This document shows, piece after piece, positions 1 through 11,345 of a DNA stretch of 64,000 nucleotides. The stretch's first letter is position 1; every line of letters begins with the position of its first letter. The notes below the pieces were generated by a model that searched no databases, was not told the origin of the DNA, and worked only from the letters and a program-made list of their open reading frames with translations. This DNA is from Euclidia mi (lineage: Eukaryota > Arthropoda > Insecta > Lepidoptera > Erebidae): assembly GCA_944739405.2 (NCBI GenBank), contig OX123196.2:54722196-54786195 (forward strand), read 5' to 3'. The position numbers were made by a program, and so were the translations under genes.

Positions 1-586
1 TGACAATGCTGACAACATAAAAACTATGTCAATTAGTATCTTTATGTGGGTACGAGTTCTCCCTGCACGTTTCATACAAAGCTGAAAGTCTCGCATGATC
101 TATGGCACATCCGCCTCTTCTTACGTAGTATTTGTATACTCTTTGGAAAAACTATCAAGAAAGTATTCGTATCGTAAATGTCAAAATTTGTATGGCAATT
201 GTACAGCGCCCCTATCGTGCGTAAGATGCAACTAATATTGGCAGCACAAACTTCTTTCGACGACAATCCTGCGGTAAATGTCATGTAAATGTATCGAGTT
301 TTCTAACAAATAAGCAAAAAACGGCAGCACGAACTCCTGATTTGACATAAGCAAAGTAAACCTAATGTAAATCTAATGTCATTTTGTCGGAACAATTTTC
401 ACCTAGAATTTGTTGGTGAGAAAAGATTCGAAACATATAAATGTATCGTATTTATACGTTTTGAGCCTTTTTATGATGAATATTTATGTAGTTTCATATT
501 TATATGTGTTCCTTTTGAATGTAGGACCTGATTATTGACACAATAAAGAAGCAAACACGCAAATTTCGCCACTTTAAATATGTAGT
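1..586. other. AT-rich sequence without a recognised gene
   Basis: Only short chance reading frames are present. The segment ends in an 11-base copy of AAATATGTAGT (576-586), which is the left target duplication of the retroposon that follows. Confidence 0.5.
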
Positions 587-814
587 CCGTGTGGTGACGG
601 ATTAAGAATACGGAATGTCACCACCCCATATCAACCCATGGGTGTCGTAAGAGCCGACAGAGGGATCATATTATGCAGAGAACAGCACTGTAAAAGAAGG
701 CAAACTTGGTACAAACCCTATACCAACCCGTTTGGCCAGCGTGGTATAGTAGGCCAATTCTTCCTTTCAAAGGAGAGGCCTAGTCCAGCAGTGGACTGCT
801 AAAAGCTGATGATG
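587..814 (+). mobile_element. Short retroposon (SINE-like), copy A
   Basis: This 228-bp unit begins CCGTGTGGTGACGG and ends in GCTGATGATG. It is flanked by perfect 11-bp direct repeats AAATATGTAGT at 576-586 and 815-825, the signature of target-primed insertion. Two further copies lie at 20724-20949 and, inverted, 61520-61779. No tRNA-type B box was found. The 3' end carries the CCAGCAGTGGAC motif also seen at the end of the RTE-type LINE near 57.37 kb, so it probably uses that enzyme; this is inference. An 8-bp inverted repeat (GTGGTGAC/GTCACCAC) sits at the 5' end. Confidence 0.85.
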
Positions 815-825
815 AAATATGTAGT

Positions 826-1368
826 AAATATTTTAGATTTATATATTGGTTGCGAGCATGTAAAAATATGTGGGAAAATTATCTATATACGAAAAACAAA
901 GTACCAATCGACATCGACATCATATCAATTTTCTAATATGAACATAGGACGTTATTTAGAGACTCTTTTAACACTCCTGCGTATTCTACTCTACAATTAA
1001 GTAGGTGCTCTACTCTACAAGTATAAAAAAATCTTATCCTAACTAACATATAATCAAACGCTGAAGATAGAAACATACAATTTGGACCGCGGATTTATTT
1101 TATAACACTTAGGAAGGATTTTTATCTTCAAGTATCTTCAAGGGGGTAAAATTGGGTTTGTAAGATTGTTTTAAAACCCCCTGATTTTGAAGTAATAATA
1201 TGCGGGCACAGCGAGTATAATAATAAAATTTAGGTGACGGAAGAGTATCTGCCGTAAATAATCCGTGAGTCTTATATCAGCGTCTTACCTAGCCCTCTCG
1301 GATATGACTGAATATCAATAAAAACGAACGCTTTAGTCAGGAGACATGTGATAAGATAGCTGTCTACT
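826..1368. other. No feature recognised
   Basis: AT-rich sequence with one short chance reading frame; nothing could be assigned. Confidence 0.5.
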
Positions 1369-1525
1369 AGGCCTCCCTCACATTGGTCATGAGCGTTCCT
1401 CGAGCGTACGCTCGGCGTCCGTTCGGCGCGAGCCCGGCGCGGTTCTCTTTGTACTACAGAGTGAACGCCGAGCGCACGCTGGGTGTACGCTCGAGTAACG
1501 CTGACGCCCAATGTGAGGTAGGCCT
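1369..1525. mobile_element. GC-rich hairpin MITE
   Basis: Its ends AGGCCTCCCTCACATTGG and, in reverse complement, AGGCCTACCTCACATTGG match at 17 of 18 bases. The similarity continues through both halves to the centre (CTCGAGCGTACRC on both sides), so the whole 157-bp unit can fold into one hairpin. It is rich in CpG and stands out from its AT-rich surroundings. No clear target duplication was seen, so the exact termini are uncertain. There is no coding capacity; the superfamily is unknown. Confidence 0.75.
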
Positions 1526-2511
1526 TAATCTTATTAAGCTGTAGTAATAAATGAAAAACACCAATACAACAATAACCATTATTTTATTTTCAACTAAATA
1601 TTCTTATAAAAATAGGCTTTTAATGTCAGGTACATAACACTGGTCCACTTTATTAGCTTCTGTATAAAACTTCATGCTTCTTAGCTATACAAATAACCGA
1701 AATCTTCTTTAGACATCATACATTTAAGGTGTTCCAACAACAATGAAACTTGTAAACTTATATTATTATAATTTTCTCGTTGAACACTTTATATTGTAGT
1801 ACTCACGCAGTTTAACCGAAATAAAATAATGTATCACGAACACCTTCCATAATAGTATTTACCTAATTCTTTATATAACAATGTGCCAATGATTTAATTA
1901 CTCGTATTTTGATTTACTAGATTTTTATTTATTGACACAAGTCCGTCATCTGACGATGACAAGAAAGGACATTCGGAAACCATAAAATATTTTTTATGTT
2001 TTCTACAAAAGAGTTTTTACAATATAAATTTTATTAATATTAACTATTTCACCTAGTTTGGAAAGTACCATTCATTCAATAAGACGGTCATTTAGCTCAC
2101 ATGGCCACATCCCTATGTACGATACCGTTACGATACTAATGTAAAGTCATCGAGTAAACGATAGATGTCAAAATTAGTTGGTGCTGGCTGCTATAATTCT
2201 GTTATCGAGGACTCGATACGTTTACTTATCAAATTCGCAAATATTTCGTGCTTGAGCCTCAGAGTATACATTTTACAATAAACAGTTGAGGCCATGTGTA
2301 GGTACGAATATCTTAATAATGTGACTACGGCGGATAAACATAAAGACATAATTATTGTATTGATACGAGAACTTATCACTCAATGGAAGCAGGTATCTAT
2401 TACAGTTTTGTTACCTAGATCTAGATATTTATTTTTATAAGGGCAGAATTTTGTCGCCTATTATTAACACTTGGACACGATATTTTTTATCAATATTTAC
2501 ATTTCTTTCAG
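1526..2511. other. No gene; AT-rich, ends in a strong splice-acceptor-like motif
   Basis: Nothing coding was recognised. The last bases form a pyrimidine-rich tract followed by CAG at 2509-2511, which would serve as a 3' splice site for the candidate exon that follows. Confidence 0.4.
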
Positions 2512-2601
2512 GCTCCAAGCACAGCCAACCTTCACCAGCTCCACCCCAGCCCATCCACCAAGCCAAATGGCAAAGGCACAACAGCTATGCAACCTCGCTC
2601 C
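2512..2601 (+). other. Candidate host exon (unassigned)
   Basis: A 90-bp GC-rich stretch lies between an excellent acceptor (TTTCTTTCAG, ending 2511) and a donor-like GTAAGC at 2602. Its length is a multiple of three and two frames are open. One frame gives a proline/serine-rich peptide ending in RHNSYATSL, the other one beginning APSTANLHQL. If the donor-like GTAAGT at 2704 were used instead the exon would be 192 bp and still open, but that site lies inside the end of the LINE ORF. I do not recognise the protein. Possible alternatives are chance or LINE flank; transcript data would decide. Confidence 0.3.
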
Positions 2602-2690
2602 GTAAGCCACGTCTGTGTTCGTAACCGAACAGAGGAGGGCGCACATATATATACGCACCTGTCACGCCCGTCAGGCATGCTGCCCATTGG

Positions 2691-4457
2691 TCATAAACAA
2701 AGCGTAAGTATTTCATACTGATGTTTGGTGTATAATTTATTTGTACCGATTTCCCTGGTCGCATTTTTGTTCTTGTAAAAGATGTTTTTAAGATGAATTT
2801 TAAACTTTATTTTTGTACTCAGGGACCTTATTGGCGGAGGCAGGTCATTCCAAATGTGAGTAGCCGCATACTTATAGCACCCTCTGAAGGCTGTGGTTTT
2901 GTACCGAGGGATGGACAGCGGTCTGGCGGTGTAGCGAGTGGAGTAGCCGCAGTGATCCTGTCGCCAACTAAGTTTATTGTAAAGGTATTTAGGTTTACCC
3001 GTACTCAAAACTCCTAATAATAATGTTGCCAAATGAAGTTTACGTCGCGCTGACATTTTGAGCATCTCATTACTATTTAAATGAGGTGTGATATGATTTC
3101 TCCGGGGTATATTTAAGCAATATCGAGCACACGCATTCTGTACACGCTGTATTAGATGCTGCGTCCTGGCCAAGATACATGGACAATATACAGTATCACA
3201 ATAATTAAGTTTCGACAGCACCAAGCTATCTGCAAGCCTCTTTCTCAGAGTGAAGCTGAGATAGCTTCTTACTCTGTAGAGAATTTTGAGTCTGTAGAAA
3301 CAGTTTTTTACAACGCCATTGATGTGATCCTCAAAACGCAGCTCAGGGTCGATCAATAAGCCAAGGTCACGCGCAGTTTGTACTTGTTGTATTTCATCAC
3401 CCATTATTTCGATCTTTGGTTTAAAAGACGATATAACATTAATTTGATGTTTGCTCCCCATAATCATAAATTTATGCGCGTTAAGCACCAACGAGTTACA
3501 CTTGGACCACGTCGCGATTCTGTTGAGCTCCGTATTAATGGTCGCTACGGCGATCCCAGTATTTTGCGGTTTAAATGGTAGATATACTTGGGTATCATCG
3601 GCGTACATGTGGTACAAGCAGTCTCTGAAGTTGGTTGTGATGTCGGCAGTGTATAAAACGAACAGGAGTGGCCCCAAAAGTGATCCCTGGGGAACACCCC
3701 GAGGTACCGAGCGTGGAGTCGACATCACCACTGATCCGTCACTTCTGCGTATTTCGACCTGTTGTAGCCTGCCTTTTAAATAGCTCTCAAACCATTTAAT
3801 TGTATGCCACGCAAAACCGTAATACGAAAGTTTGGAAAGCAATAGTGAAACATTTATACATTCGAATGCGCGCGAATAATCGATCAGGGTTAGTATCGAA
3901 CCCTCTCCTCGATCGCGAGCCTGGAGAATATTATCCACGACATCTGCTAAAGCTGTTGCTGTACCGCGTCCTCTTCTAAACCCAGACTGAAGGTCGGGTA
4001 GAATGTCGTTCTCTTCCAAGTAACTCATGACTTGAACATACACCACCCTCTCCAACACCTTGGACAGACAAGGAAGAATGCTTATAGGGCGAAGGTCTTT
4101 ATAATTTTGCGGATCTTTGGAAATTGGTCGGATAATTGCACTCCGCCATAACCTGGGAAATGAGTACGATGTGATGGATTTATTAATGATGTCTGTTATG
4201 GCGGTAAGTGATTGTGGCAATGTCAACAAAAGCATCTCTTTAGAAATATCATCTATTCCGCGCGCGTTGGTATTAATATATTTAATTATTTTAAGAACTA
4301 TTTGGCTGTTTGTGGGTTGTAATGAAAAGGTTGCTGAACTATAACGGTTAAACTCAAAAAATGAAAGTTGCGAGATACTAACGTTGGGTTCCCCTGGAAC
4401 ATCCAAGAATGCCACATTCAAGCCCTCAGTATCCTCATTGCCCGACAAGCATGCCAT
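2691..4457 (-). pseudogene. LINE ORF2, reverse transcriptase part
   Basis: The 588-residue frame carries the fingers/palm pattern of LINE reverse transcriptases: RPISILPCLSKVLER, QSGFRRGRGTATAL, IDYSRAFECIN, VPRGVPQGSLLGPLLF, and the catalytic box YADD near residue 284. The C-terminal part (SARRKLHLATLL, WNDLPPPI) resembles that of the fragment at 14652-15023, so the two are related. The enzyme would copy its own RNA at a nicked chromosomal site. The frame is shifted relative to the endonuclease upstream: a run of eight A at about 4550 is the likely slip point, followed by a TAA and further open codons before the first ATG at 4457. Non-functional as it stands. Confidence 0.9.
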
Positions 4458-4540
4458 CGTCTGTGCTTACGGGAAGTACATGTTTTTTTAAATTGTACCA
4501 TAATAATTTAGAGTTGTTTTGATTGTCATTAACTTACTTA

Positions 4541-5593
4541 TTAAAAAATGCCTTTTTTTTCATTGTATAACGCCATTGCCGTTTGGTGTTTAAGGTCTAA
4601 GAAGTATCGCTTGTGTACTTCGAGCCGGGATTGGCGATACCTACTATGGGCTTCGTTCTGTAATTTAAACATGAGTTTAATGTTGTCTGTTATCCAAGGT
4701 GTTGGTGGACCCTTAAATAATCTGGTTTTATAAGGTGCATGAATATTAAATATGGTATTTATGTAATGGTTAAAAACATCAACCACGTCGTTTACGTCAC
4801 TTAGTTGACCTATTTCCTTCCATGGTATCTCATTCAGATCCATAACAAAGTACTCTGGTATTATGTCCTTAAACGGTCGGAAAGTAATATATCTTTTTAC
4901 CGGCTTTTCTTTTTTAAATAAAAGTTCACATGAGACGAACGAATGATGACCGAGTTCTGGTATATGATCTACCGAGACTCCCCGGCACTGTGCGTCCGTG
5001 CAGATCACATCAATTAACGTTGCACTGTCACCAACGAAGTGTGTAGCCGTTGTTACTATTTGACTCAAATTACTATAGCTCAAAAATGCCGCGAGTTGCT
5101 TTGTTTTATAATGATTTGTATCAAGTAGGTTAACATTGAAATCTCCCAGTAATATTATGTTGTCGAACGTTGATAATGCACAAATACTATCCGAAATAGC
5201 GTCGAGAAATATGTTAACGTCCAACCATGGCGGCCGATATGCAGTGCCAATTAATAATGTTTTTGAATTGGTCTTAATCGACATCCACATTTCCTCAACT
5301 TGGTCGTGCAGCGGGTGTGACTTTATATTTATTTTGATAGCCATGCCAGATTTCACGTGAAATGCGACACCCCCACCTCGGCCCTCGCGTATTGTTTCCG
5401 AGCGCCCAATATGTCGTAATCGATAGCCTGGTACGACAGGTGCTCGACCTTCCTCCCCCCTGCGCAACCATGTCTCGTTGATCGCCATGATATCAACCGA
5501 GTGGGTGCCCATCGCTATGATGAATTCGTCATGGTTCGTTGCCAGTGACCCCGCATTTAGCAGACCAAACTTGATGATTTTATTTCGCGGCAT
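4541..5593 (-). pseudogene. LINE ORF2, apurinic-type endonuclease part
   Basis: This 350-residue frame is an endonuclease/exonuclease/phosphatase fold as found at the N-terminus of jockey/CR1 ORF2. It begins near the usual motif (LLNAGSL) and shows INETWL, GYRLRHIGR, GGGVAFHV, IGTAYRPPW, LGDFNVNLLDT and LGHHSFVSCEL, the last containing the C-terminal active-site histidine (usually SDH). Such enzymes nick target DNA to prime reverse transcription. The frame ends prematurely at a homopolymer just before the polymerase domain, so the polyprotein is split. Confidence 0.85.
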
Positions 5594-6038
5594 TGATAGA
5601 AGCTAATAAATTTCGAACGGCACTGGTGTAGGTACCTGGCTTCACCTCAATCGTAAAAAAGTGTCCATAATATATATGATTGCACAACGCCACAACATAC
5701 ATCCTATCACACAAATACATATACATATTTCATTGACAGAATTACACTTGTGTACTGAACACATAAATGTAATGTGAGCCCACTCATATCCTTGACAAAT
5801 CAAGATACTATTACTATGATATGCTGATATACCAATAAAAGGCAATCGCATTATATTTCTCAACATAACACACGTTAAAACTTTAAACAAAACAAATAAA
5901 CATCTTACACATGGCATGACACAAAGGAAAGGCGCTATAATATTTCCTACGATAAAATAGCAAGACGATGAATTCCAATACAAAAGACATGAATACCGGT
6001 TATATGCTACGATACAAATAATTACTACAGTGTATATA

Positions 6039-7027
6039 TTATTGAATGCATGCAAGGTCTGCTTCAGTGCGTATGGTGAACGTTGACTCACCGGGCTTGC
6101 GCCGGGCAGGGATGCGACCGTTCCTAGTCCATGATGATATTGCCATCCGTGTTTTTTGGCAACATCCCGCGCTCTCCGAAACAACTGCCGATTTATTTTT
6201 GTAAGCCTTTCGTTGACGTAGAACCTTGTTGTTGGCTTATTAATACCTAGTTCCGAAGTGTCCGCTCCCCGACGAACCCGCGCGCATCGAAGAAACTCGT
6301 TTCGTACATCTTGCCTCGCAAACCGCACGACGACCGCACGCGCGCGAGTCTCCACTGGTCCCGCAGCGCTTGTCGCGTTTAGATGTCTAGCGCCGACGCG
6401 GTTCACGCTGGCTACATCGTAGTCCGACAGAGTTACGTTGTGCTTTGTTGCTATCAGCTTCACGATGTGAGACAGATTTTCATTGGTCGTTTCTGGGAGA
6501 TTACTAATTTCTATGTCATTACTCAATAGCTGCTGGTCTCGCTCGTTAATCTGATTTTTCAGATGAGCAACATCCTCGGCCACTTCGGATGATATTTTTA
6601 ATTGGTTCTCGAGTATACCAACTCTTTCTATAAGTTTATCCTTGTCGGCTTGCAGCTTTATTATTTCGGCGCGTTAGCCCTGAAACTCGGCTTGATAATC
6701 AGTATGCATATTTTGAAACTCAGTGCACAGTTCCTCTTTCAGTACTCTACGCATCTCCTCGTTGATCCATCTGGACATGTTTGGACTCATGTCCTTGGTG
6801 CTGTCAAAGCTGTCATGCTTTCCAGATACCTCTTCAGACCTCTGAGGGCCACCCTCCTTCCTTTTACAATCTGGGCAAGACCAATTAGGCGCAATGTTAC
6901 CGGTGAGCGATGCGGCCCCGCAAGCTCGGTGGAATGCTCCTTTGCATGTACGACATGTTGCGGCATCCTGCGGATATAAAAACCTCGCACAAACTACACA
7001 CTTTGTTGGCGGCATATCGAACGGCAC
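6039..7027 (-). pseudogene. LINE ORF1: PHD-like finger, coiled coil, FP25K-like domain
   Basis: The first ~60 residues hold a PHD-like cysteine pattern (CVVCARF, CRTCKGAFHRAC, CPDCKRK). A heptad-like helical stretch follows (KDKLIERVGILENQLK), then a nucleic-acid chaperone-like domain of the kind called Baculo_FP in lepidopteran LINEs (EISNLPET, VRFARQDVRNEFL, RRARDVAKKHGW). A single in-frame TAA at about 6674-6676 interrupts it between finger and coiled coil. Near 6100 the frame shifts; the alternative frame ends naturally at a TAA at 6039-6041. ORF1 proteins bind the element RNA. Confidence 0.8.
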
Positions 7028-7120
7028 AGCGTAGCTATCGATAAAGCTCAGAAGTACCTCGGAGGATCAATAGATGGCGTTATACTAAAAATAATGATTT
7101 TATGGAGTTTTATGGGAGTG

Positions 7121-8145
7121 TAGTGATGTAACAGCACTGCTATTCCAAACACAATTAATCAAGCCAACTGGACGATACGTTTCAGTTACTTTTTAGTCCG
7201 TAGTCTGTTCATATGTAAATAGTTCATTCACTTTTTCTTAGTATAAGGTAGTTTTTAGTTTATTTTAGTCATAAGTCTATTATTTTACTTTATTCTCCTT
7301 TTATACGCAACTTTAGCACTGTATAACGCTTCACTAATAGTATCACACCGATTGTCAATTTTCTGTTAGTAAATTGTTCACTTAAATAACTTCTTTTATT
7401 TTTAAAACAAAAACAACTATCAAAAGTCAATGCACCAGTTTGACATCCGTGACGTCATCACAGTTTAATAAGTAAATATAATTCTAAGTTAATACGTTTA
7501 CAATTTTAAGATTTTTTATATTATACCTATTTCAGCACCCTGTCCTCGGCACAGGATAACTTCATTCAACCTGCCGTGAACAGTCCTGGTATTTACTTTG
7601 ACCCAATCGCATCTTTAAAATGAATAGATGGCTGCCTTAATGTTATAATCCCAATCGATATTTCTTTTATAGAATCGCATATTAAGAATCTGAACGGTGT
7701 AATAGGCACTTCTAAGTACCTGTGTAAACAGAATGACGTGTTTGACGATACTGAATATCATAACATGCTACACCCTTTATCTGTTCGCTACCGTGACATA
7801 ATACAAGACTTTGAGTCGATTTCTCATTTAATTGAGAGTCGATGCAAAAGATCTGCCTGGTTTGGTACAGTTTCCAAACATTTATTTGGAACTTTAGACG
7901 AAAACGATGCTTAATGTACAGCAAAGCTATTAAAACTGTTGAGAATGATCAGAATCAGTTGTCAAAATTAGAAAGAAAGAAAGAAAGAAAACATATTTAT
8001 TCTGTTACGAACATACGAAATAATTACATTTTTTAGCACACATACAGGTTTAGTAACAGAATTGGCCTCCAACTCAGCGTAGTGCCATCTAGTTCAACTA
8101 GATGGCGCTGATATTCTGTTGGCACCATTTTATCTCAATTACTAA
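7121..8145. other. No gene; short (AAAG)n tract
   Basis: AT-rich sequence with a small GAAA/AAAG microsatellite at about 7971-7991. No coding region or element boundary was recognised. Confidence 0.5.
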
Positions 8146-8227
8146 TAAATAAATAAATAACTCGCCGCCTATTACGTGGGATCAAAACACTGGCGAAAAG
8201 TGGGCGTTTAATATGCCTCTGCCTACC
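8146..8227 (+). mobile_element. SINE-like repeat, 5' part (split by the BEL element)
   Basis: The sequence matches the copy at 42145-42215 base for base over most of its length (GGGATCAAAACACTGG, GTGGGCGTTTAATATGCC). It stops at CTACC, where the BEL LTR begins, and resumes at 13171 with the same CTACC followed by CCTTCGGGGAAACAGGCG. Confidence 0.85.
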
Positions 8228-8732
8228 TGGTAGCGCCATCTACCTTCCTATCTATAACGAATCGCATCAAGATCAATCGTTCCACGTCTAGTGCGAGCGA
8301 TACCATATTTCCGTCCCGCTCTATCCCACTCCCTGGAAGAGGCACTGCCTTCGCCTGATTCGTCGCCGCGATCGTCGACGCGAGTGACAGTGCAGGACAT
8401 TCCGCTCGCTGAGAACGTGTCCGCGATACCGTACCGCGCCGCACCGTTGTATGTGATTTATTACCGCTTCCACCAAGGAAAACCCGCTCGCGAATGGTGA
8501 ATTGAAGTGAAAACAAGCAGCTGCATCACGGAACTACCAGGAGACTGCCCTACGGAAACGAAGAAGGTTGTATAAGGTAAGTGCCCTCCATCCTTGAAAT
8601 ATCCTATACCCACTCAATCATCCCTTCCCGTAACCATCTCCTAGGCGGCGAAGAACCGCTATCCTCTGTATACAGTCCATTTCCTTCTCCAAGTCGCCTA
8701 GAACCCTACGGTTTCGGTGTAACGCCGAACCA
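8228..8732 (+). repeat. 5' LTR of the BEL/Pao element
   Basis: Starts TG and ends CA. It contains GTATAAGGTAAGTG near 8570, a possible TATA-like box overlapping a perfect splice-donor consensus. The two LTRs are the same length, which fixes both boundaries. Confidence 0.93.
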
Positions 8733-9063
8733 TTTTTTTGATCCATACGAGTCGGATTCATTTACGTTTTTATACGTTATATCGCTATACCTAGGCAGTT
8801 ATAGCACCTAGCTATACTCCTAATATATTCACATAACCGTCACATGGTTATTTCCGCCCGCATCAGTAGGTAAACTTTTATGTAGCTACCTACTTATTAA
8901 ATTATTAATTCTGGAACTATCATAGCTGTCTTATAAATCTCATATTTCAAGCAACTTTAGTTCAGCTCTAAAGTGCTGCCTACTTAGCCTACTTAGGTAA
9001 AATAATAGATACATTAGATTTTCTTATTTTGTTTCGGTCTCATTAGCTTATACTTACGTAAGC

Positions 9064-10569
9064 ATGTCACAACAAAAGAAGTCACGCGTGTCGGAAGACA
9101 AAGAGATGACAATCTTAGAAGCAAAATGCAATATTTTATTTGAGCGCATTCAAAACATCTATGAACGATCAAAAACCGCATCTATGTCTGACAGTAATAG
9201 CGAAGCATTTCTCAGTTATTGTATAACAGTAGATAGTATTCGAACAGATTTTCATAAGTTGTTAGACGATTATAACGCAAGATTACTTTCTATCAATCCA
9301 GATGAAAAACCGAACTATCAGGCGTATACCTCATTCGAAGATCTTTATTGTATTATTAAGCGTATACAATCGCAATTGGAGGGTAAATGTTCGGCAGAGC
9401 CCGTTGCCCGCAAACCGAGATTACCGCCAATCGAGATTATGTCGTTTGACGGAGATATACGAAATTGGCCGTTATTCTATGCGAGTTTTAAGTCTACAGT
9501 GCACGATAATGGTTCTCTGACAGATGCTGACAGGTTGTACTATTTAATAGGTAAACTGTCACCGAAAGCCCAGTCCGTATTTGCAGGTGTCACACCCAGT
9601 GCTGAGAATTATCAGGTCATAATTCAGTCACTACTTGACAGATATCAGGACACGCGCGTCCTACCGTCTACCTACTTTGACCAAGCTTTAAATCTCAAAC
9701 TGTCCGGCAACGCGTCTGTCTCGAATTTCCAGCTGTTTATTGATAACTTCGTAACTGCGGTTAATTATCTTAGGAATTTAAAATTAGAAGATCTTTCCGA
9801 CTTTATGTTGCTTCAACTCGCTTTAAAAAAGTTTGACACTGATACAATTCGCGCATTCGAGATGACGGAACGCAATAACAAAATACCTACACTAGATAGT
9901 TTTATTTCGATCATCAAAGATCAGTGTCGAATATTTCATAATACGCAGTCGGGTTCACCTGGCCCGTCTAACACTAACAACAACAAACAAAGGTTGAATA
10001 AACCGCGAAATAGTAATAATAACTCGGTCCCTAATCCACAATCTTACGTAACATGTTCGGAATCTAATAGTAATAATTCACAGAAGTGTCTGTGCAGTAA
10101 TATAGTGCACGACCACTTATACAAGTGTCCCGCCTTCGATAATCAGAATGCAACCGCTCGTTTTAAATGCGCAAAAGATAACAAAGCTTGCATTAATTGC
10201 TTAAGCATAAAACATAAAACGAGTAATTGTTCCAGTAGAACGAGATGTCGCTCGTGTAATCAAAAACATCATACACTGTTACATTTCGATAAAGATAACC
10301 CGTTGTCAAGCCAAGCCGCTAACCTTGACACACTCGCGCCGCAGGTGCAGACCACGGTAGCTGCGCCTTCCGCGTCTGAGGGCGAAGTATCGTTGTGTAC
10401 GATATCCATTGCGCGGGCGACGCGCACGCGAGGACGGCACTCGCGCATCTATAATGATCCGCGCAGAGCCAAAACGCAGTGTACGGCGTCTAAGACTGTT
10501 CTGTTAGCGACAGCGCAAGTTATCATTAGGATGTTAATGGGTCGCCGCACATGGTACGTTGTCTGCTAG
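9064..10569 (+). CDS. gag: BEL/Pao Gag polyprotein
   Basis: A 501-residue open frame starts at the first ATG after a 330-bp leader. From about residue 118 it shows the DUF1759-like capsid core of BEL/Pao Gag (LPPIEIMSFDGDIRNWPLFY, RLYYLIGKLSPKAQ, LLDRYQDTRVL). A glycine/asparagine-rich linker follows. Two zinc knuckles are near residues 376-389 (CINCLSIKHKTSNC, CX2CX4HX4C) and 394-405 (CRSCNQKHHTLLH). Gag would form the particle that packages element RNA. In this family gag and pol are usually one frame; here the frame runs into a stop shortly after the knuckles while the protease lies in another frame, so a one- or two-base indel near 10530 is likely. Confidence 0.9.
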   Translation: MSQQKKSRVSEDKEMTILEAKCNILFERIQNIYERSKTASMSDSNSEAFLSYCITVDSIRTDFHKLLDDYNARLLSINPDEKPNYQAYTSFEDLYCIIKRIQSQLEGKCSAEPVARKPRLPPIEIMSFDGDIRNWPLFYASFKSTVHDNGSLTDADRLYYLIGKLSPKAQSVFAGVTPSAENYQVIIQSLLDRYQDTRVLPSTYFDQALNLKLSGNASVSNFQLFIDNFVTAVNYLRNLKLEDLSDFMLLQLALKKFDTDTIRAFEMTERNNKIPTLDSFISIIKDQCRIFHNTQSGSPGPSNTNNNKQRLNKPRNSNNNSVPNPQSYVTCSESNSNNSQKCLCSNIVHDHLYKCPAFDNQNATARFKCAKDNKACINCLSIKHKTSNCSSRTRCRSCNQKHHTLLHFDKDNPLSSQAANLDTLAPQVQTTVAAPSASEGEVSLCTISIARATRTRGRHSRIYNDPRRAKTQCTASKTVLLATAQVIIRMLMGRRTWYVVC

Positions 10570-11098
10570 ATAGCGCATCTCAGACCAATCTAATAACATC
10601 GGAATGCTTCAAACGCCTCGGATTATGGAATAACTTTAAAAATACTAACTCAACCGTCAAAGGGATAGGCGGATCAGAAAAGCATTGCAGGGGTTCCGTA
10701 GATATTAAAATACATTCGCGTTTTGATAGGAATATTAATTTTAACATTTCTTCGCTTATCGTGGAGCGTATCACGGACGCATTGCCGAACGCTAATGTAG
10801 ACGTAGCATCACTCGCTCATCTCGAGTCATTGCCGCTAGCCGACGCGGAGTTTGCGAATCCGGCAGGCATTGATCTTTTGATCGGAGCTTCAATATTTCC
10901 GCACTTGCTACTAACTAACATAATACGTAGTGAGCGATATGATTTACCGCCCGCTATTGAGACGGTACTTGGGTATGTGATTATGGGTACCGTACCTACG
11001 TTACATACTGCTCATTGTATTACGTCTTGTTGTTGTTCTGCTCTTCAAGAGATCAAGGTGGGTGCTAAAACTGTGTGTAAGATAAAGCACTAATTAGC
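10551..11098 (+). pseudogene. pol: BEL/Pao aspartic protease, truncated
   Basis: The frame overlaps the end of gag by 19 bases. It begins with the retroviral-type aspartic protease box LLDSASQTNLI (DSA in place of the common DSG/DTG) and continues as the DUF1758 family (GIGGSEKHCRGSV, DLLIGASIF, LGYVIMGTV). About 180 residues in, just past the point where reverse transcriptase should begin, the frame ends and a minisatellite starts. The N-terminal polymerase region (fingers and first palm motifs) is missing. The protease domain may be intact, but its expression would need a frameshift. Confidence 0.85.
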
Positions 11099-11345
11099 TA
11101 TGCTATGCTATGCTATGCTACGCCATGCTATGCTACGCTATGCTACGCTATGCTACGCTATGCTACGCTATGCTACGCTATGCTACGCTATGCTACGCTA
11201 TGCTACGCTATGCTACGCTATGCTACGCTATGCTACGCTATGCTACGCTATGCTACGTTATGCTAGGCTATGCTACGCTATGCTATGCTATGCTATGCTA
11301 CGCTATGCTATGCTAAGCTACGCTACGCTACACTATACTATACTA
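11099..11345 (+). repeat. TAYGC pentamer minisatellite
   Basis: About 49 tandem pentamers TATGC/TACGC, mostly alternating to form a 10-bp higher-order unit TATGCTACGC, degenerate at both ends. Because no pentamer creates a stop, several frames stay open and encode a repetitive MLRYATLCYA-type peptide, which is an artefact. It sits exactly where the first part of the BEL reverse transcriptase is missing. Confidence 0.97.

Larger units (their letters stand above)
2602..7120 (-). mobile_element. Nearly full-length non-LTR retrotransposon (CR1/jockey-like)
   Basis: Two protein regions read on the minus strand: ORF1 (PHD-like finger, coiled coil, FP25K-like domain) at 6039-7027 and ORF2 (endonuclease plus reverse transcriptase) at 2691-5593. 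The order matches CR1/Daphne-type insect LINEs with a PHD finger in ORF1. About 440 bases separate the ORFs. ORF1 has one stop and one frameshift, and ORF2 one frameshift with a stop, so this copy is dead. The outer limits are approximate because no target duplication was found. Confidence 0.8.

Noticed and set aside
6090..6110. GGTGAGTC as a splice donor in ORF1
   Set aside because: The frame simply shifts here and then ends as ORF1 proteins of this type do; no intron needs to be assumed.
8223..8516. Reading frames inside the BEL LTRs, present twice
   Set aside because: They occur in both LTR copies on opposite strands and have no domain; GC-rich LTR sequence explains them.
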